Part shown: piece by piece, positions 22,596 through 31,185 of the stretch
Position numbering within the stretch: the first letter of the stretch is position 1
How the letters are laid out: every line of letters begins with the position of its first letter
Source: Cristatella mucedo
Taxonomy: Eukaryota; Bryozoa; Phylactolaemata; Cristatellidae
Direction: 5' to 3'
Assembly: GCA_009760855.2 (NCBI GenBank)
Contig: WPIO01000008.1
Coordinates: forward strand, 3,032,501 to 3,082,500
Length of the DNA stretch: 50,000 nucleotides
Made by a program: the position numbers and the translations under genes
The notes under the pieces: generated by a model
Told to the model about the DNA's origin: nothing
The model's database searches: none
What the model saw: only the letters and a program-made list of their open reading frames with translations

Positions 22596-23195
22596 TTAAA
22601 AATCTCCCGACTCAACTGCTTTAACTGCTTTTTCTAGAGTAGACATATTCCGAAGCCTTCTTGATATAATCTCGGTTTTGGTATAATAATAATAATAATA
22701 ATTCACTTGATAAAGCGCCCTCAGAGAACTTAATCTCTCTCTGGGCGCTTTACATTTGCTGTAAAGTGAAATGCAATTGAATGGTAAGTAAAATCATGCT
22801 TGAAAACAAACGAAATGAATAATATGGTTAGGGGTGACATGCACAGGGTCAGCATGCAAATGTGGTTAGTGGCAGCATGCACAGTGTCAGCACGCATAAG
22901 CACAATATTGACTTAGTTGCTTCCATTTGCAGAGCAAGTCTTGGTCTAACTTTGTTAAGCTTTTCAATAACAACATTTCCAAAGTTGTCTGTTGCTCTTT
23001 CCAAGTCTCGCTGATTAAGATGTGCTTCAGCAGTATCTCTTGCTGCAGTTTCTGCTTCAATTCTTTGTATTTTTTGGTCATTCTGTAATTCTGTTGCGTC
23101 TCTTAAATCTTGTAAATTTTGAATTTTATAGTCAATGCTTCTTGAACACTTCCTCTATAGCCTTTCTTGCTTGAATACATTTTACCGTTAAACAT
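22596..23195 (-). pseudogene. Coiled-coil viral gene interrupted by a LINE
   Basis: From ATG 23,195: MFNGKMYSSKKGYRGSVQEA, a frameshift, then a heptad-rich stretch (ELQNDQKIQRIEAETAARDT, LERATDNFGNVVIEKL) to about 22,905, where a LINE 3' end is inserted. Coding resumes at about 22,680 with SRRLRNMSTLEKAVKAVESG. It directly follows the packaging ATPase gene, same strand. Probably the N-terminal half of the gene continued at 22,581. Confidence 0.5.
22683..22903 (-). mobile_element. 5'-truncated LINE inserted in a viral gene
   Basis: The minus strand matches the 3' UTR of the + strand LINE at 33,470-33,702 almost base for base over about 220 bp, including the tail (aagtgaattattatta). Left junction gttttggta, right junction gcacaatattgac. 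No clear target-site duplication is seen. Confidence 0.93.
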
Positions 23196-23207
23196 TTTCT
23201 ACATCTA

Positions 23208-23781
23208 TTAATTCTTAAATATAGTAATTAATTGCTTTCCACCAGAGCCAACCGACCGAAGTCACCCTTCTGATTCAGTTTTGGTTAATTCTACGACACA
23301 ATACCCAAAACGATTACGTGTGCATGAGTTAACCCAATCTCTAAATTTTTTTCTATCAAGGTCTCCAGTGTATGCATCACGAATGTACTCTGTGTCTGTG
23401 GCATTCAAAAAAATTTATTATATTTATATTATTCCTGATTTCACGTCTAGGAGTTTTTTAAAATCCTTGAGCAAGATAAAATATATTTAGTCCTTCATGT
23501 CAAAGTGTTTGATCTTCCGTCATCACGTCATCAAGTACAACATTTTTACGATTTTTGCACGAGTCTATGTCTGGTATTTCATCAACACCATTGATCAAAA
23601 CATGAGCACTCTTTGCTGTGCTATCAGTCATTGATCTAAGACCCCGGTACAACTTTTGGTCTATGCTTGACGCAATAATTGTAGAAGTATCATAGTTGAC
23701 CATTCCACAAAAGATCCCGCTCATGACTAACTGAGCCGTTCCAGATCCACTAGGACCAAGTACTAATGCTCTAATAGGCAT
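23208..23781 (-). pseudogene. Genome-packaging ATPase (HerA/FtsK-A32 type), decayed
   Basis: Minus strand. Walker A region near the N-terminus reads GPSGSGTAQLV, with the invariant Lys replaced. Walker B is NVVLDDVMTED (23,515-23,550). The downstream motifs of viral packaging ATPases follow in order: LNIFYLAQGF (Q-motif strand, 23,460-23,490), RREIRNN (arginine-finger segment, 23,435-23,455) and, after a frameshift, GYCVVELT at the C-terminus. Length, about 190 codons, is at the short end for Polinton/adintovirus ATPases. It pumps the genome into the capsid at the expense of ATP. Three or more stops, one frameshift and the missing P-loop Lys mark it as dead. Confidence 0.8.
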
Positions 23782-23872
23782 GCTAGGTAAAGGTTATTAA
23801 TGTCCTGTCTCAATGTCTTGTCCAAAATTAGAAGCTTGAACTTTTAAAGTAATTTCCTATACTAAAAAATCT

Positions 23873-23887
23873 TTTTATATTATAGAA
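23873..23887 (+). promoter_or_regulatory. Viral start-site motif, best copy
   Basis: tttttatattatagaa lies immediately before ATG 23,888. Closely similar strings precede starts at 32,085 (attattatatagaa), 19,965 (caatatatagagaa) and the ATA at 24,539 (tactatatagaa). Confidence 0.5.
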
Positions 23888-24232
23888 ATGGAATCTGATA
23901 TTTATTGCCTGAAGTGTAAAAAGCCTACAGACAGTCTTCACACTGAGTATACAGAAATACAATGCGCAAAAGGCCTAAGAGGAATGGTGCCAAAGAGGAA
24001 TGGTAAAAGCTATCAGTGCTCTATGTCAACAAAAAAGTCAAAGTTTTTCAAACTTGGAAGCCCATGAGTTATTAGTAAAGGTTTAGTAGTTCTAACACAT
24101 GGACGAAAGTTTGGAGCGAGTGTAGCAAGTGAAGTTTTAACACGTGGCGGTAAGCTGGGCTCTAGTACTAAAGAAAAACTACCTGCTGAACTAAAAATGG
24201 CTAGAGATGTACTAACAAAACTAAAAAAATGA
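23888..24232 (+). pseudogene. Small zinc-ribbon-like viral protein
   Basis: ATG at 23,888 follows tttttatattatagaa, the clearest copy of the block's start motif. The N-terminus has YCLKCKKPTDS, a C-x-x-C knuckle, then a basic stretch and YQCSMSTKKSKFF, where a second C-x-x-C would be expected but the second Cys is Ser. This resembles the DUF5679-type mini zinc ribbons common in Polintons, adintoviruses and large DNA viruses. One in-frame stop near 24,067 separates the ribbon from a basic C-terminal part (VLTRGGKLGSSTKEKL). Its TGA overlaps the ATG of the protease frame (ATGA at 24,229), suggesting co-transcription. Confidence 0.55.
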
Positions 24233-24490
24233 ATCCCTTATTTTTAACATAGGCAAGTCTGACTAAGCAATTTATCATCGGGTAACACTTAATGAACCAG
24301 GTAATAAATGTGTTTACTTTGATTCATTTCGTGCACCACCGTTGCCAGAAGTAATTGATCATCTCGGAGTTATTCCAAGTTTCCAAACTTTTAAATTACA
24401 AGAATATAACTAAACAGACTGTGGGTTGAGATGTTTAATTTTCTTGAAAATAATGGTTATAATTGATTTTGGAGCAATAATGGAATTACT
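24229..24490 (+). pseudogene. Adenain-like cysteine protease, internally deleted
   Basis: The frame starts at the ATGA overlap with the zinc-ribbon gene. About 60 codons of the C-terminal catalytic part survive: an HR pair in the place of the catalytic HW, CVYFDSFRAPPLPEVIDHLG (the FDSFG-x-PP signature), then KLQEYN, a stop, and TDCGLRCLIF, where the Cys at 24,420 is the expected nucleophile. Adenain/Ulp1-type proteases of adenoviruses, Polintons and virophages cut core proteins during maturation. Only a few N-terminal codons precede the His, so more than half of the usual roughly 200 codons is missing, apparently by internal deletion. Confidence 0.72.
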
Positions 24491-24538
24491 CTTGCAATTG
24501 ATTTTTAAATTAAGCAACATTTTTTGTACTATATAGAA

Positions 24539-24949
24539 ATAAAAACCCTAGAAAAGAAGCTTGTTGTCCTAGAAGATGCTGCAGTTTTTATCCCTAAGGA
24601 AAAACCTGCTCACGTTCACGTTGAAGAAAGATTGACTAAAGACTCGAAACTATATCTAAGTGCATCGATTTATATCACACAAGATATGATTCCGTTCCTC
24701 CAAAGTATAACTAGTCGCACTAGTGAACAACTTGATTTTCGTGAGTATGATCTATCACCAAGGTCTACTATTGCAGTTAGATTTGATTTCGGTAACAAGC
24801 CAAGTATTTTCCTTGATCAAAAGAATAAGCAAATGAAATTTACTAGTTCAGGTGAAGTCATTAAGAAACTAGGAAATGACATTAATATCATAGGTGTTCT
24901 TGATGGAAGTTATGTTACTAAAAGTATTATAACTCAGAGCCAAGACTAA
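24539..24949 (+). CDS. Intact viral ORF, unknown (136 aa)
   Basis: Open from at least 24,524 to 24,949. The start-site motif ctatatagaa is followed at 24,539 by ATA in frame, exactly where other genes have ATG, so the original start may have been lost by an ATG-to-ATA change. Upstream the frame opens only with TTG. The protein is hydrophilic and beta-rich: KKLVVLEDAAVFIPKEKPAH, YLSASIYITQDMIPFLQS, STIAVRFDFGNKPSIFL. No signal peptide, membrane segment or known family is recognised. It lies downstream of the protease on the same strand. Long openness amid broken neighbours is notable. Confidence 0.5.
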   Translation: MKTLEKKLVVLEDAAVFIPKEKPAHVHVEERLTKDSKLYLSASIYITQDMIPFLQSITSRTSEQLDFREYDLSPRSTIAVRFDFGNKPSIFLDQKNKQMKFTSSGEVIKKLGNDINIIGVLDGSYVTKSIITQSQD

Positions 24950-25092
24950 ATATAAGATTAAATATAGATCAAGTTAAAGTTTATTATGATCTTAAACGAT
25001 CAGATTTTAATTTTATTTTTCCAGCGGAATATTAGATAAAAAAAATGATAATACATAAATACAAATAAAGACAAAAATATTTGTTCGGTTAG

Positions 25093-25862
25093 CTAGGGAT
25101 TGGATTGCTTATACCTTTTTTTAGCATAATTTTCTATCTTATTTAGGTTTGCAGGAACAGAAAATTATTTATCTTTAAGGAAATCAGTAGCAATTTAATC
25201 ATTAAAGGCTCCGCCAGATGAAATTCTACGTCCTAATTTTGTTTTTGCAGCGATAATTGCAGCCACAGATTTTGCATCCTCTCTAACACAACTCGGTTGT
25301 CATGGATCGAGTGCATTACGAGCTGCTGATTCTGCAAGTACTAAGTCAGAGATATTTCCTATTTCAGTTCTTTGTGGCTCTGGCATACTTCCAAACTCTG
25401 TGTAATTGTGGTCGCGGATTAGTGCTCGTCTGTCTAAATCTTTGACACCTACATAGCTTTGTTCCATTCATTCTTCAAGTTTCTGTACCAGTTGGCCCAG
25501 CATATGAATAACGCGATGTACCGTTAAACATTCCTCCAGTAACTTCCTCACCATTTACTCCCGGTGGCGGTCTTAAATGAAATTTGCGGCCTCCACTTAA
25601 TTTATTATTAAAACCAACAATGCCTGACCCAAGTTTTCTATGCTTTCCTTCAGCTTTTTCGCACTGAAATTAATCTGCGTGCCAAAATGTTCAGGTTTGC
25701 ATTTCTCAATTCTTGCATGTTGTGTTTTTGTTATTAGAATCCTACCAGTTCCATGTAGGCCCATGTTTGAATTTAATAGGAACTGGCTTAACGAAAACTT
25801 GTTTCGCGATTAGATTCCTTTGGTTAGCCTGACAGAATAACTTTAGTCTCAATTTACTCCAT
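25093..25862 (-). pseudogene. Parvovirus-type phospholipase A2 domain gene, decayed
   Basis: Minus strand from ATG 25,862, preceded by attattataaa. After a broken N-terminal region (LHGTGRILITKTQHARIEKC) come SGGRKFHLRPPPGVNG, then YSYAGPTGTE (calcium-loop motif Y-x-GPG-x; near 25,490-25,510), VGVKDLDRRALI and RDHNY, the position of the catalytic HDxxY with His changed to Arg (25,414-25,416), then NISDLVLAESAARNALDP and a basic tail (AAIIAAKTKLGRRIS) ending at TAG 25,093. Secreted-type PLA2 domains let parvoviruses, Polintons and adintoviruses breach endosomal membranes on entry. Stops, frameshifts and the lost His mean it is inactive. Confidence 0.65.
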
Positions 25863-25905
25863 TTTATAATAATTAATTTTTTATTTAAACCTTAACAAAA
25901 CTAAT
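25863..25905. promoter_or_regulatory. Compact divergent viral promoter region
   Basis: 43 bp of A/T-rich sequence separate the ATGs of the phospholipase (minus) and HNH (plus) genes, with attattataaa immediately before the minus start. Inferred bidirectional control. Confidence 0.4.
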
Positions 25906-26390
25906 ATGTACTAAACAACGGCAGATGCTTTTAGAGAACGACTTAATGAGCTACTAGACTATAACCCTGAAATGGGGAAGTTTTTCTGGAGAGTTAATCG
26001 CAGAGGTAAAGCGAGAATTGGGGAAGAGGCTGAAACCATTACAAAGGTGGCTACTGAGGGATATAGATAGATCAAAATTTTTATGAAGCTCATCGCTTGG
26101 CTTGGATGATAATGAATGAAGTCACCAATTTTTTAATTGGGTCACATTAATAGAAACAAATCTGATAATCACATTTCAAATTTGCGAATAGCAACTCATT
26201 CGGAGAACCAAAAAACAAAGGCAGATGAATTAATAACACTTCTGGCATTATTGGTGTATTTTGGAATTATAGAGCTAATAAATGGCAGGCATATACAAAA
26301 GTAGAAAATTTTAGATTTCACTTAGGCTATTTTGATTATCCCGAAGACGCTGCAACTGTATGAGACTTTCCGCTATTAAACTTCACCTAG
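25906..26390 (+). pseudogene. HNH endonuclease with phage-type architecture, decayed
   Basis: From ATG 25,906 (in-frame stop at codon 3): RERLNELLDYNPEMGKFFWR, the N-terminal helix and 'Y-x-x-x-x-G-x-F-x-W' of phage HNH homing endonucleases, then a gap with a stop, LIGHINRNKSDNHISNLRIA near 26,138-26,192 (H-N-H core with DN-x-x-x-NLR), ENQ, and a C-terminal AP2-like DNA-binding part (KWQAYTKVENFRFHLGYFD, PEDAATV) to TAG 26,390. It is divergently transcribed from the phospholipase gene with only 43 bp between starts. A selfish or recombination endonuclease is likely. Confidence 0.72.
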
Positions 26391-26811
26391 AACTCTCAAG
26401 ACTTACTAATTTTAAATACTGTTTGAGAGATAATAATAAAATAGTTCGCTACACAGATTTTTACATCGTTCATTTTTCATGCATTTTTACATTTTACATT
26501 CGTTCTTACATCGTTTCTTTAGTGCGTCTCATAGTTTCAGCTTTTAGTCGTAGTAAATCTCTTCTTGCGTTTTACCTTGTGAATAAAGGTTTGCTAGAAG
26601 AATCGCTGATTTAGCCTCGTGGTCACAAGTCTTCTTTCCACATGTTTGTGATCGTTTCGCTTTTCTATGTCAGCTTTTAGCTCATCAGAATACGAAACAC
26701 GAGATTTCTCAACCAATCATTTCCCTTCTTTAAGTAGTCTAATCTATTATTCAATATTCTATTATTGTTATTATCTATCTATCTATCTATTATTTTCATA
26801 CTTCTAATCTA
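26391..26811. other. Viral block, weak coding traces and TCTA microsatellite
   Basis: The minus strand shows a charged helical stretch (SDELKADIEKRNDHKHVERR) without a clear start. A (tcta)n run lies at about 26,773-26,791. No gene is called. Confidence 0.35.
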
Positions 26812-27299
26812 TTATTCATTTATGATCTTTGCACTTTTTCCAGAAAGATCAATGTCTATTCCTTGGTCTAGTAATTTTATCATCTTTTTATATCAACAAT
26901 TGCGTTGTTTAATCTAAACATTTGTACACTTAAAGCATTCGCTCGTTCTTCATGGGTAATCATTGTTGGTGCACGCGCAGTATACATTGTTAAGTCAACT
27001 ATTTTCCTTATAAATCATACAACTATTACAGCTATTGAAGCAGCAAGACCTACTGTACCAACTATGCTCGCTGTACTTGCTATAATAGCCGGAATCGCAG
27101 GGAGAAAGCCACCAGATCGTACTTCAAGAAAATTCTTTGATTAAGACTTAGGATCTTGTTGTGATGCATCTCAATTTAACTCTGTTCTAAATGTTTCTGT
27201 TAGAAATTTAGCTTTATTTAGATGCCAATTGGAATTAGATTTTTCTGCTTCTTGTAGTATCTCGTTTATATAATACCTAATTTCCGAAGATTTAGCCAT
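26812..27299 (-). pseudogene. Viral minor virion protein candidate with Gly/Ala hydrophobic segment
   Basis: ATG 27,299 opens MAKSSEIRYYINEILQEAEK; two stops later in the same frame comes SGGFLPAIPAIIASTASIVG, a membrane-active-looking Gly/Ala/Pro hydrophobic segment, then RAPTMITHEERANALSVQMF and, after a frameshift, LLDQGIDIDLSGKSAK to a stop at 26,812. A GGF-(L/I)-P-x-x-P hydrophobic patch following a Gly-Gly pair is common in core proteins of Polinton-like viruses, where it can follow a protease cut. The comparison is tentative. Confidence 0.42.
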
Positions 27300-27367
27300 T
27301 TTAGAAAGACCTTTCTTCTCAGATATGAAACATTGCCGTACTTTCCTGAAGCAATGTCGTCAAAAAT

Positions 27368-27771
27368 TTATTTTATAAATAGAACTAGATCCACAATCCC
27401 TGTTATTCCCGATAGAAATCCTCCAATTATTTTCATTACAGCATCAATAACTTTTGAATGGTTGTAAAAGCTTTGGAACAGTGGTAGCAATCTAAATGGA
27501 AGCTTTTAGACTAAGTTTTATGGCAATACTGGGAAAATTTTGATTGCTGCTTTAAAACCAAGTTCTGTAGCCATTTTTGTACCAAATACAATTTCTTTAG
27601 TTGTATCTATTACAGATTTTATATCTTCTTCAACAAATCCTCCTTGTTTAATTAAAGCTTCTGCAAATTTTCTTCAAAAAGCTTTTGTTAGTTTTACTTG
27701 CTTTCCTTCTATCTTAACTTTCTTTCCTTATATTAGCTTTAAGAATTGTGCTTTTGCAATTTTCTCCATCT
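27368..27771 (-). pseudogene. Viral gene, unknown, helical with hydrophobic C-terminus
   Basis: ATG 27,771 follows tgtataatatag. After an early frameshift the frame is nearly open: EGKQVKLTKAF, LIKQGGFVEEDIKSVIDTTK, ATELGFKAAIKIFPVLP, then two stops and VIDAVMKIIGGFLSGITGIV with a hydrophobic end at 27,368. KQGGF could be another Gly-Gly protease-type site. No family recognised. It is divergent to fibre gene 2. Confidence 0.4.
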
Positions 27772-27802
27772 ATATTATACATTATATATTATATATTATG
27801 CA
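27772..27802. promoter_or_regulatory. Divergent TATA-rich viral promoter
   Basis: About 30 bp of tatatta repeats separate ATG 27,771 (minus) from ATG 27,803 (plus); both starts sit at the edge of TATA-type motifs. Confidence 0.45.
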
Positions 27803-28852
27803 ATGGACATTATTCAAAACATCAATGGTGAGTTATTTACGTTTGTGATTGCAATTATAATATAGTAAAGAACTTATAAAAATCCTAGCTGATTAAACAG
27901 CCTCTTTTCGTATAGCGACAGAAGAGCCTTTACGGCTATCACCACCGCTTTCAGTGGCGATACAGAATCGCCCACCGCAGGAATCGAACCCACGACCTCG
28001 GGACCGAGGTCGTGAAAGCAACTGCCTTACCTAGTGTGCCATCATGGCTCACCAACTTAGGATATCCAGTCAATGATTCTGATGCAATAACACTAAACTA
28101 TGTTCTTAGTTCAGACTTTGGAAATAACACAGCGAATAATGTTTCAGGAGAAATGGCTTCAGTTTCTGATTTTTTTAGGTTGCTGCCAAAGAGTCATGGA
28201 ATACTTAGATCGCAACTTAATTATGTTAATGTTACTGGAATATCTGGAAATGCTGCTGACGTAAGTTCTTACCAGAGTAATCTTCCATACAAGGTTATTA
28301 ACTATGGTTTACTTAAGAGTATGACACAATTTTTTAATGTCATCTCAAATACTACTCTTGACCTCGGACTAAACAACATTACTTCTTTGAAAAACTCAAG
28401 CACTGGTTTAGTAAGTAACCAAACAGTAAATATTTGTAAACAGCAGTGTTACTTTAGATATTTAAGATTTACAAGTTTTTCAACTTTGCATGCAGTAGCC
28501 TAGGTCTTACTTACTCTTCAAGTTAATGGAACAGGAACAGGAAGTTCTGTTTCACAACCAACTCCTGCTGATATTTAAGTAGTTAATTTAATTGGAAATA
28601 AAATAGGACTTGCCACATCTTTTCCAACATATTTTCCTGTCACCGTAAACATTTTTGGTATTATATCAAGTATTCCATGGTCAAGTGATAAAACAGGTGT
28701 TTTTGTAGGCTTAACAAGTGATAACACTTTTGCTGTATCTGGAACTTTAATTCTAGAAATGTAACTAGATGGTTCATGTAATTATAAGATTAATACCTTT
28801 GTGGTTGATAGTTCTGTTTCTTATGTAGAGTTTCATCTGAGTATAGTATTAA
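27803..28852 (+). pseudogene. Viral fibre gene 2, split by a SINE
   Basis: The short start MDIIQNINGELFTF at 27,803 is followed after a shift by NYNIVKNL; the SINE (27,880-28,056) then interrupts exactly within the module, which resumes as GYPVNDSDAITLNYV. This is the phage-fibre module NL-x-x-PVN-x-x-DA-x-x-x-x-YV. A second module follows (VINYGLLKSMTQFF, LDLGLNNITSL), then a non-repetitive C-terminal part (VNLIGNKIGLATSFPTYFPV, VNIFGIISSIPWSSDKTGVF, SGTLILEM) resembling a receptor-binding head. Stops and one frameshift near 28,430. It sits next to fibre gene 3 in the same orientation. Predicted attachment protein. Confidence 0.65.
27880..28056 (-). mobile_element. tRNA-derived SINE (family 1) inserted in fibre gene 2
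   Basis: Minus strand: tRNA-like head with A-box region tggcacactagg and perfect B box ggttcgattcc (27,983-27,993), a body (gtgatagccgtaaaggctct) and a tail ending gaggctgtttaatcagct. It is flanked by the 6-bp direct repeat AACTTA on both sides; removing element plus one repeat restores the fibre reading frame. Confidence 0.88.
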
Positions 28853-28855
28853 AAA

Positions 28856-30406
28856 ATGTCACTAGGTTATCGAAGAAAAGGATCTCAATCAAAAAATTAT
28901 ATTCGAAGGACTGGTGATATAATTTCTGGTTCACTGAATATACATCAGAATCTAATAAAGAATCTTGGAGATCCTGTTGATCATGGAGATGCAGTAAACC
29001 GAAGGTACATTGATACACATTTTGTTAGTAAAATTTCTAGAGAAATTACAGCAGAAGGAGACATTGCTGCGAACAACTTTCGCTTGATAGATATTGCCTG
29101 TTAATCCTGTTAATCCTAGTGATGCAGCAACGAAAGATTATACTGACAATAAGTTGTCAAAAGAAGGTGAAATTATTGACGGAACTTTATTTGTAAATCG
29201 TTTAATTAGTGTTAGCTCACCTCCTCTGCATGGAGAAAATTTTCCAAATAAAGAATACGTCTACACTAACTTTTTAAAATTAAGTGGAGATACAATGAAT
29301 GTAAATTTAAATATGAGAAGTTATTCAATTTTCAATACAGATGATCCTGTTGGTCACAATGACAGTGTTAATCTTGGTTATCTAAATAAAGTCAGATGAA
29401 AATATAGTTACTATATCATTTCTTGGATTAATGGATAGTTCATTAACTACAGACATATTTGAAAGACAAGCAATGGAATTGGAATGGAATATAAGATGGA
29501 AGATAGATTACTAATTTAGGGGATTTTATAATTACTACAGGAGGAATACTTGTAGTTGGAGTAAAATATGCTATTCCCAGTGTTGAGACTAAAGTACTTA
29601 TGCCGCCGGTGACACCAAGACCTGGATTACAGGGCAACTATCTGGTGGTTATACATTAGATGCAAATAAGAAACTAATACCTAGTACATTTTCACGGCAG
29701 GATTCGATGTATTTGACACACAAATAAGTGTAAGTGTTTATATAGTAATACGATACATTTTAACAAGAAAGTACTTAGATATGCAAGGAACTTGAGATCT
29801 TAATACAAATAAAATAATAAACATTGAAAATACTGTAGATGAATTAAAAGCAGTCAGAAAAACTGTTTCTGATAATAACTTTCTTAGGAAAGATCACATC
29901 ATAAGAAAAAATTTGTCACCTAACTCTAAAAAACATGTTAGGGCTTTAAGGAAGAATTTCTTATTCCCTTGGCTTTTAGATATACTACTAATACAAAAAT
30001 AAAATAAATAAATAACTAGCTGATTTAACAGCTTCTTTTTTGTATAGCGACAGAAGAGCCTTTACGGCTATCACCACCGCTTGCAGTGGCGATAAAGGAT
30101 GGCCCACCACAGGATTCGAACCCACGACCTCGGGACTGAGGTCGTGAAAAGCAACCACCTTACCTAGTGAGCCATTACGACTCAATATCAATGTCTGGAA
30201 ACCTAAGTGTTCCAAGAGTACTCAATGTAGGCCAAAATGGCGACAATTCTTTATCTAGGTTAGTGGATGTACAAATAAAAAAACCAATTTACTCAAAGAT
30301 AACATTAAAAATAACAGACATAAATCAAGCTACTGTTGGCTATGAGTATAATGTTAGCTATAAAACTAGTTATATTGTTGAAAAATATAAGCATACTTTC
30401 AAATAA
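28856..30406 (+). pseudogene. Viral fibre gene 3 with four or more phage-fibre-like modules, split by a SINE
   Basis: ATG 28,856 follows gagtatagtattaaaaa. A basic start (SLGYRRKGSQSKNYIRR) precedes modules of about 40 residues: TGDIISGSLNIHQNLIKNLG with HGDAVNRRYID; NNFRLID with VNPSDAATKDYTD (frameshift inside); EGEIIDGTLFVN with NKEYVY; LSGDTMNVNLNMR with NDSVNLGYLNK. After several breaks there is another module near 29,790-29,870 (DLNTNKIINIENTVDELK), a KDHIIRKNLSPNSKKHVRAL stretch, the SINE, and a C-terminal MSGNLSVPRVLNVGQNGD part to TAA at 30,404. The modular shaft is like phage tail fibres. Broken by about six lesions. Confidence 0.68.
30000..30183 (-). mobile_element. tRNA-derived SINE (family 1), second copy
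   Basis: Minus strand copy of the 27,880 element: head tggctcactaggtaagg, B box ggttcgaatcc, the same body and the tail gaagctgttaaatcagct, followed by an A/T-rich tail. It interrupts fibre gene 3. The duplication, if any, is short (about aata). Confidence 0.88.
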
Positions 30407-30939
30407 AGGATGATAATAGAAATATCAATCAATACAAAATAGTAACGGTGTCAGTTATAATTAAAATAAAAAATAATAATAAAGAAGTGATAGTAACTAT
30501 TATCATACATTTTATTCTCTAGGATTCATTCCTCCTAACTTACTCTCTATTAAATACTCCGGTATAGAAAATAATAACATAATTCAAATATTAAGTAATT
30601 ATATAACTGACTTTGTTATCTCAAATACAAATTCAATAGAAAAGTTATTAGTTTCAATATTAGCTATCCTGTTTTAAGCTATCCACACGAGGCTTCATAA
30701 CTCCAAGTTATCTGGAAGTAATTGAAATCAGATTGGTAACAGGAGTTGTATTTTCACACTCTAGTTCAGTGGATTACCAATGAGTTTACTAAACTTTCCA
30801 ATCTATACTTTCCTGTATACATTCTGTTGGTTCATTTAAGTTTGAAAACTGCCCTAAGTCGATTGAATTTTTAATTTGCTTGGTAGTTTCAACTTTTTTA
30901 GAGTATGCTTCTGACTTTAAATTGTATATAGTATCTATT
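30407..30939 (+). other. Viral block, unassigned coding trace
   Basis: The + strand shows SLGFIPPNLLSIKYSGIENN and DFVISNTNSIEKLLVSILAI in one frame at about 30,525-30,675, then a stop. No start or family is recognised. The rest looks non-coding. Confidence 0.3.
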
Positions 30940-31185
30940 TTAAGTCTTTGAGAAACTCAGAGAAAGCAGAACCATCGTGAACTTTTGATGCATGAAATCT
31001 CTGGATGCATGAAATCTCTGGATTCTTAGAGCTTTGTATTCTAGAACAAGTCTTAAAGACTCTAATAACGAACTCCTTGTGTCTTCTATTCGTCCCCTTG
31101 GAAACAAACAAATCTTGAAATTGGAGTATTGCTGACCTTGAACCTCACTAAGACCATCAGTGCATCTAGTTTCTATTAAAATCAC
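30940..31185 (-). pseudogene. Small viral ORF frameshifted by a 17-bp duplication
   Basis: The frame starts at GTG 31,185 right after attatataa, the usual start motif, so GTG may replace an ATG. The protein begins ILIETRCTDGLSEVQGQQYS. The segment gatgcatgaaatctctg is present twice in tandem at 30,987-31,020, and 17 bp is not a multiple of three, so the C-terminus is out of its earlier frame. No family recognised. Confidence 0.4.

Noticed and set aside
27960-28040. tRNA gene
   Set aside because: A and B boxes are present, but the sequence is the head of a SINE with a long body and three other copies; no cloverleaf with paired acceptor stem.
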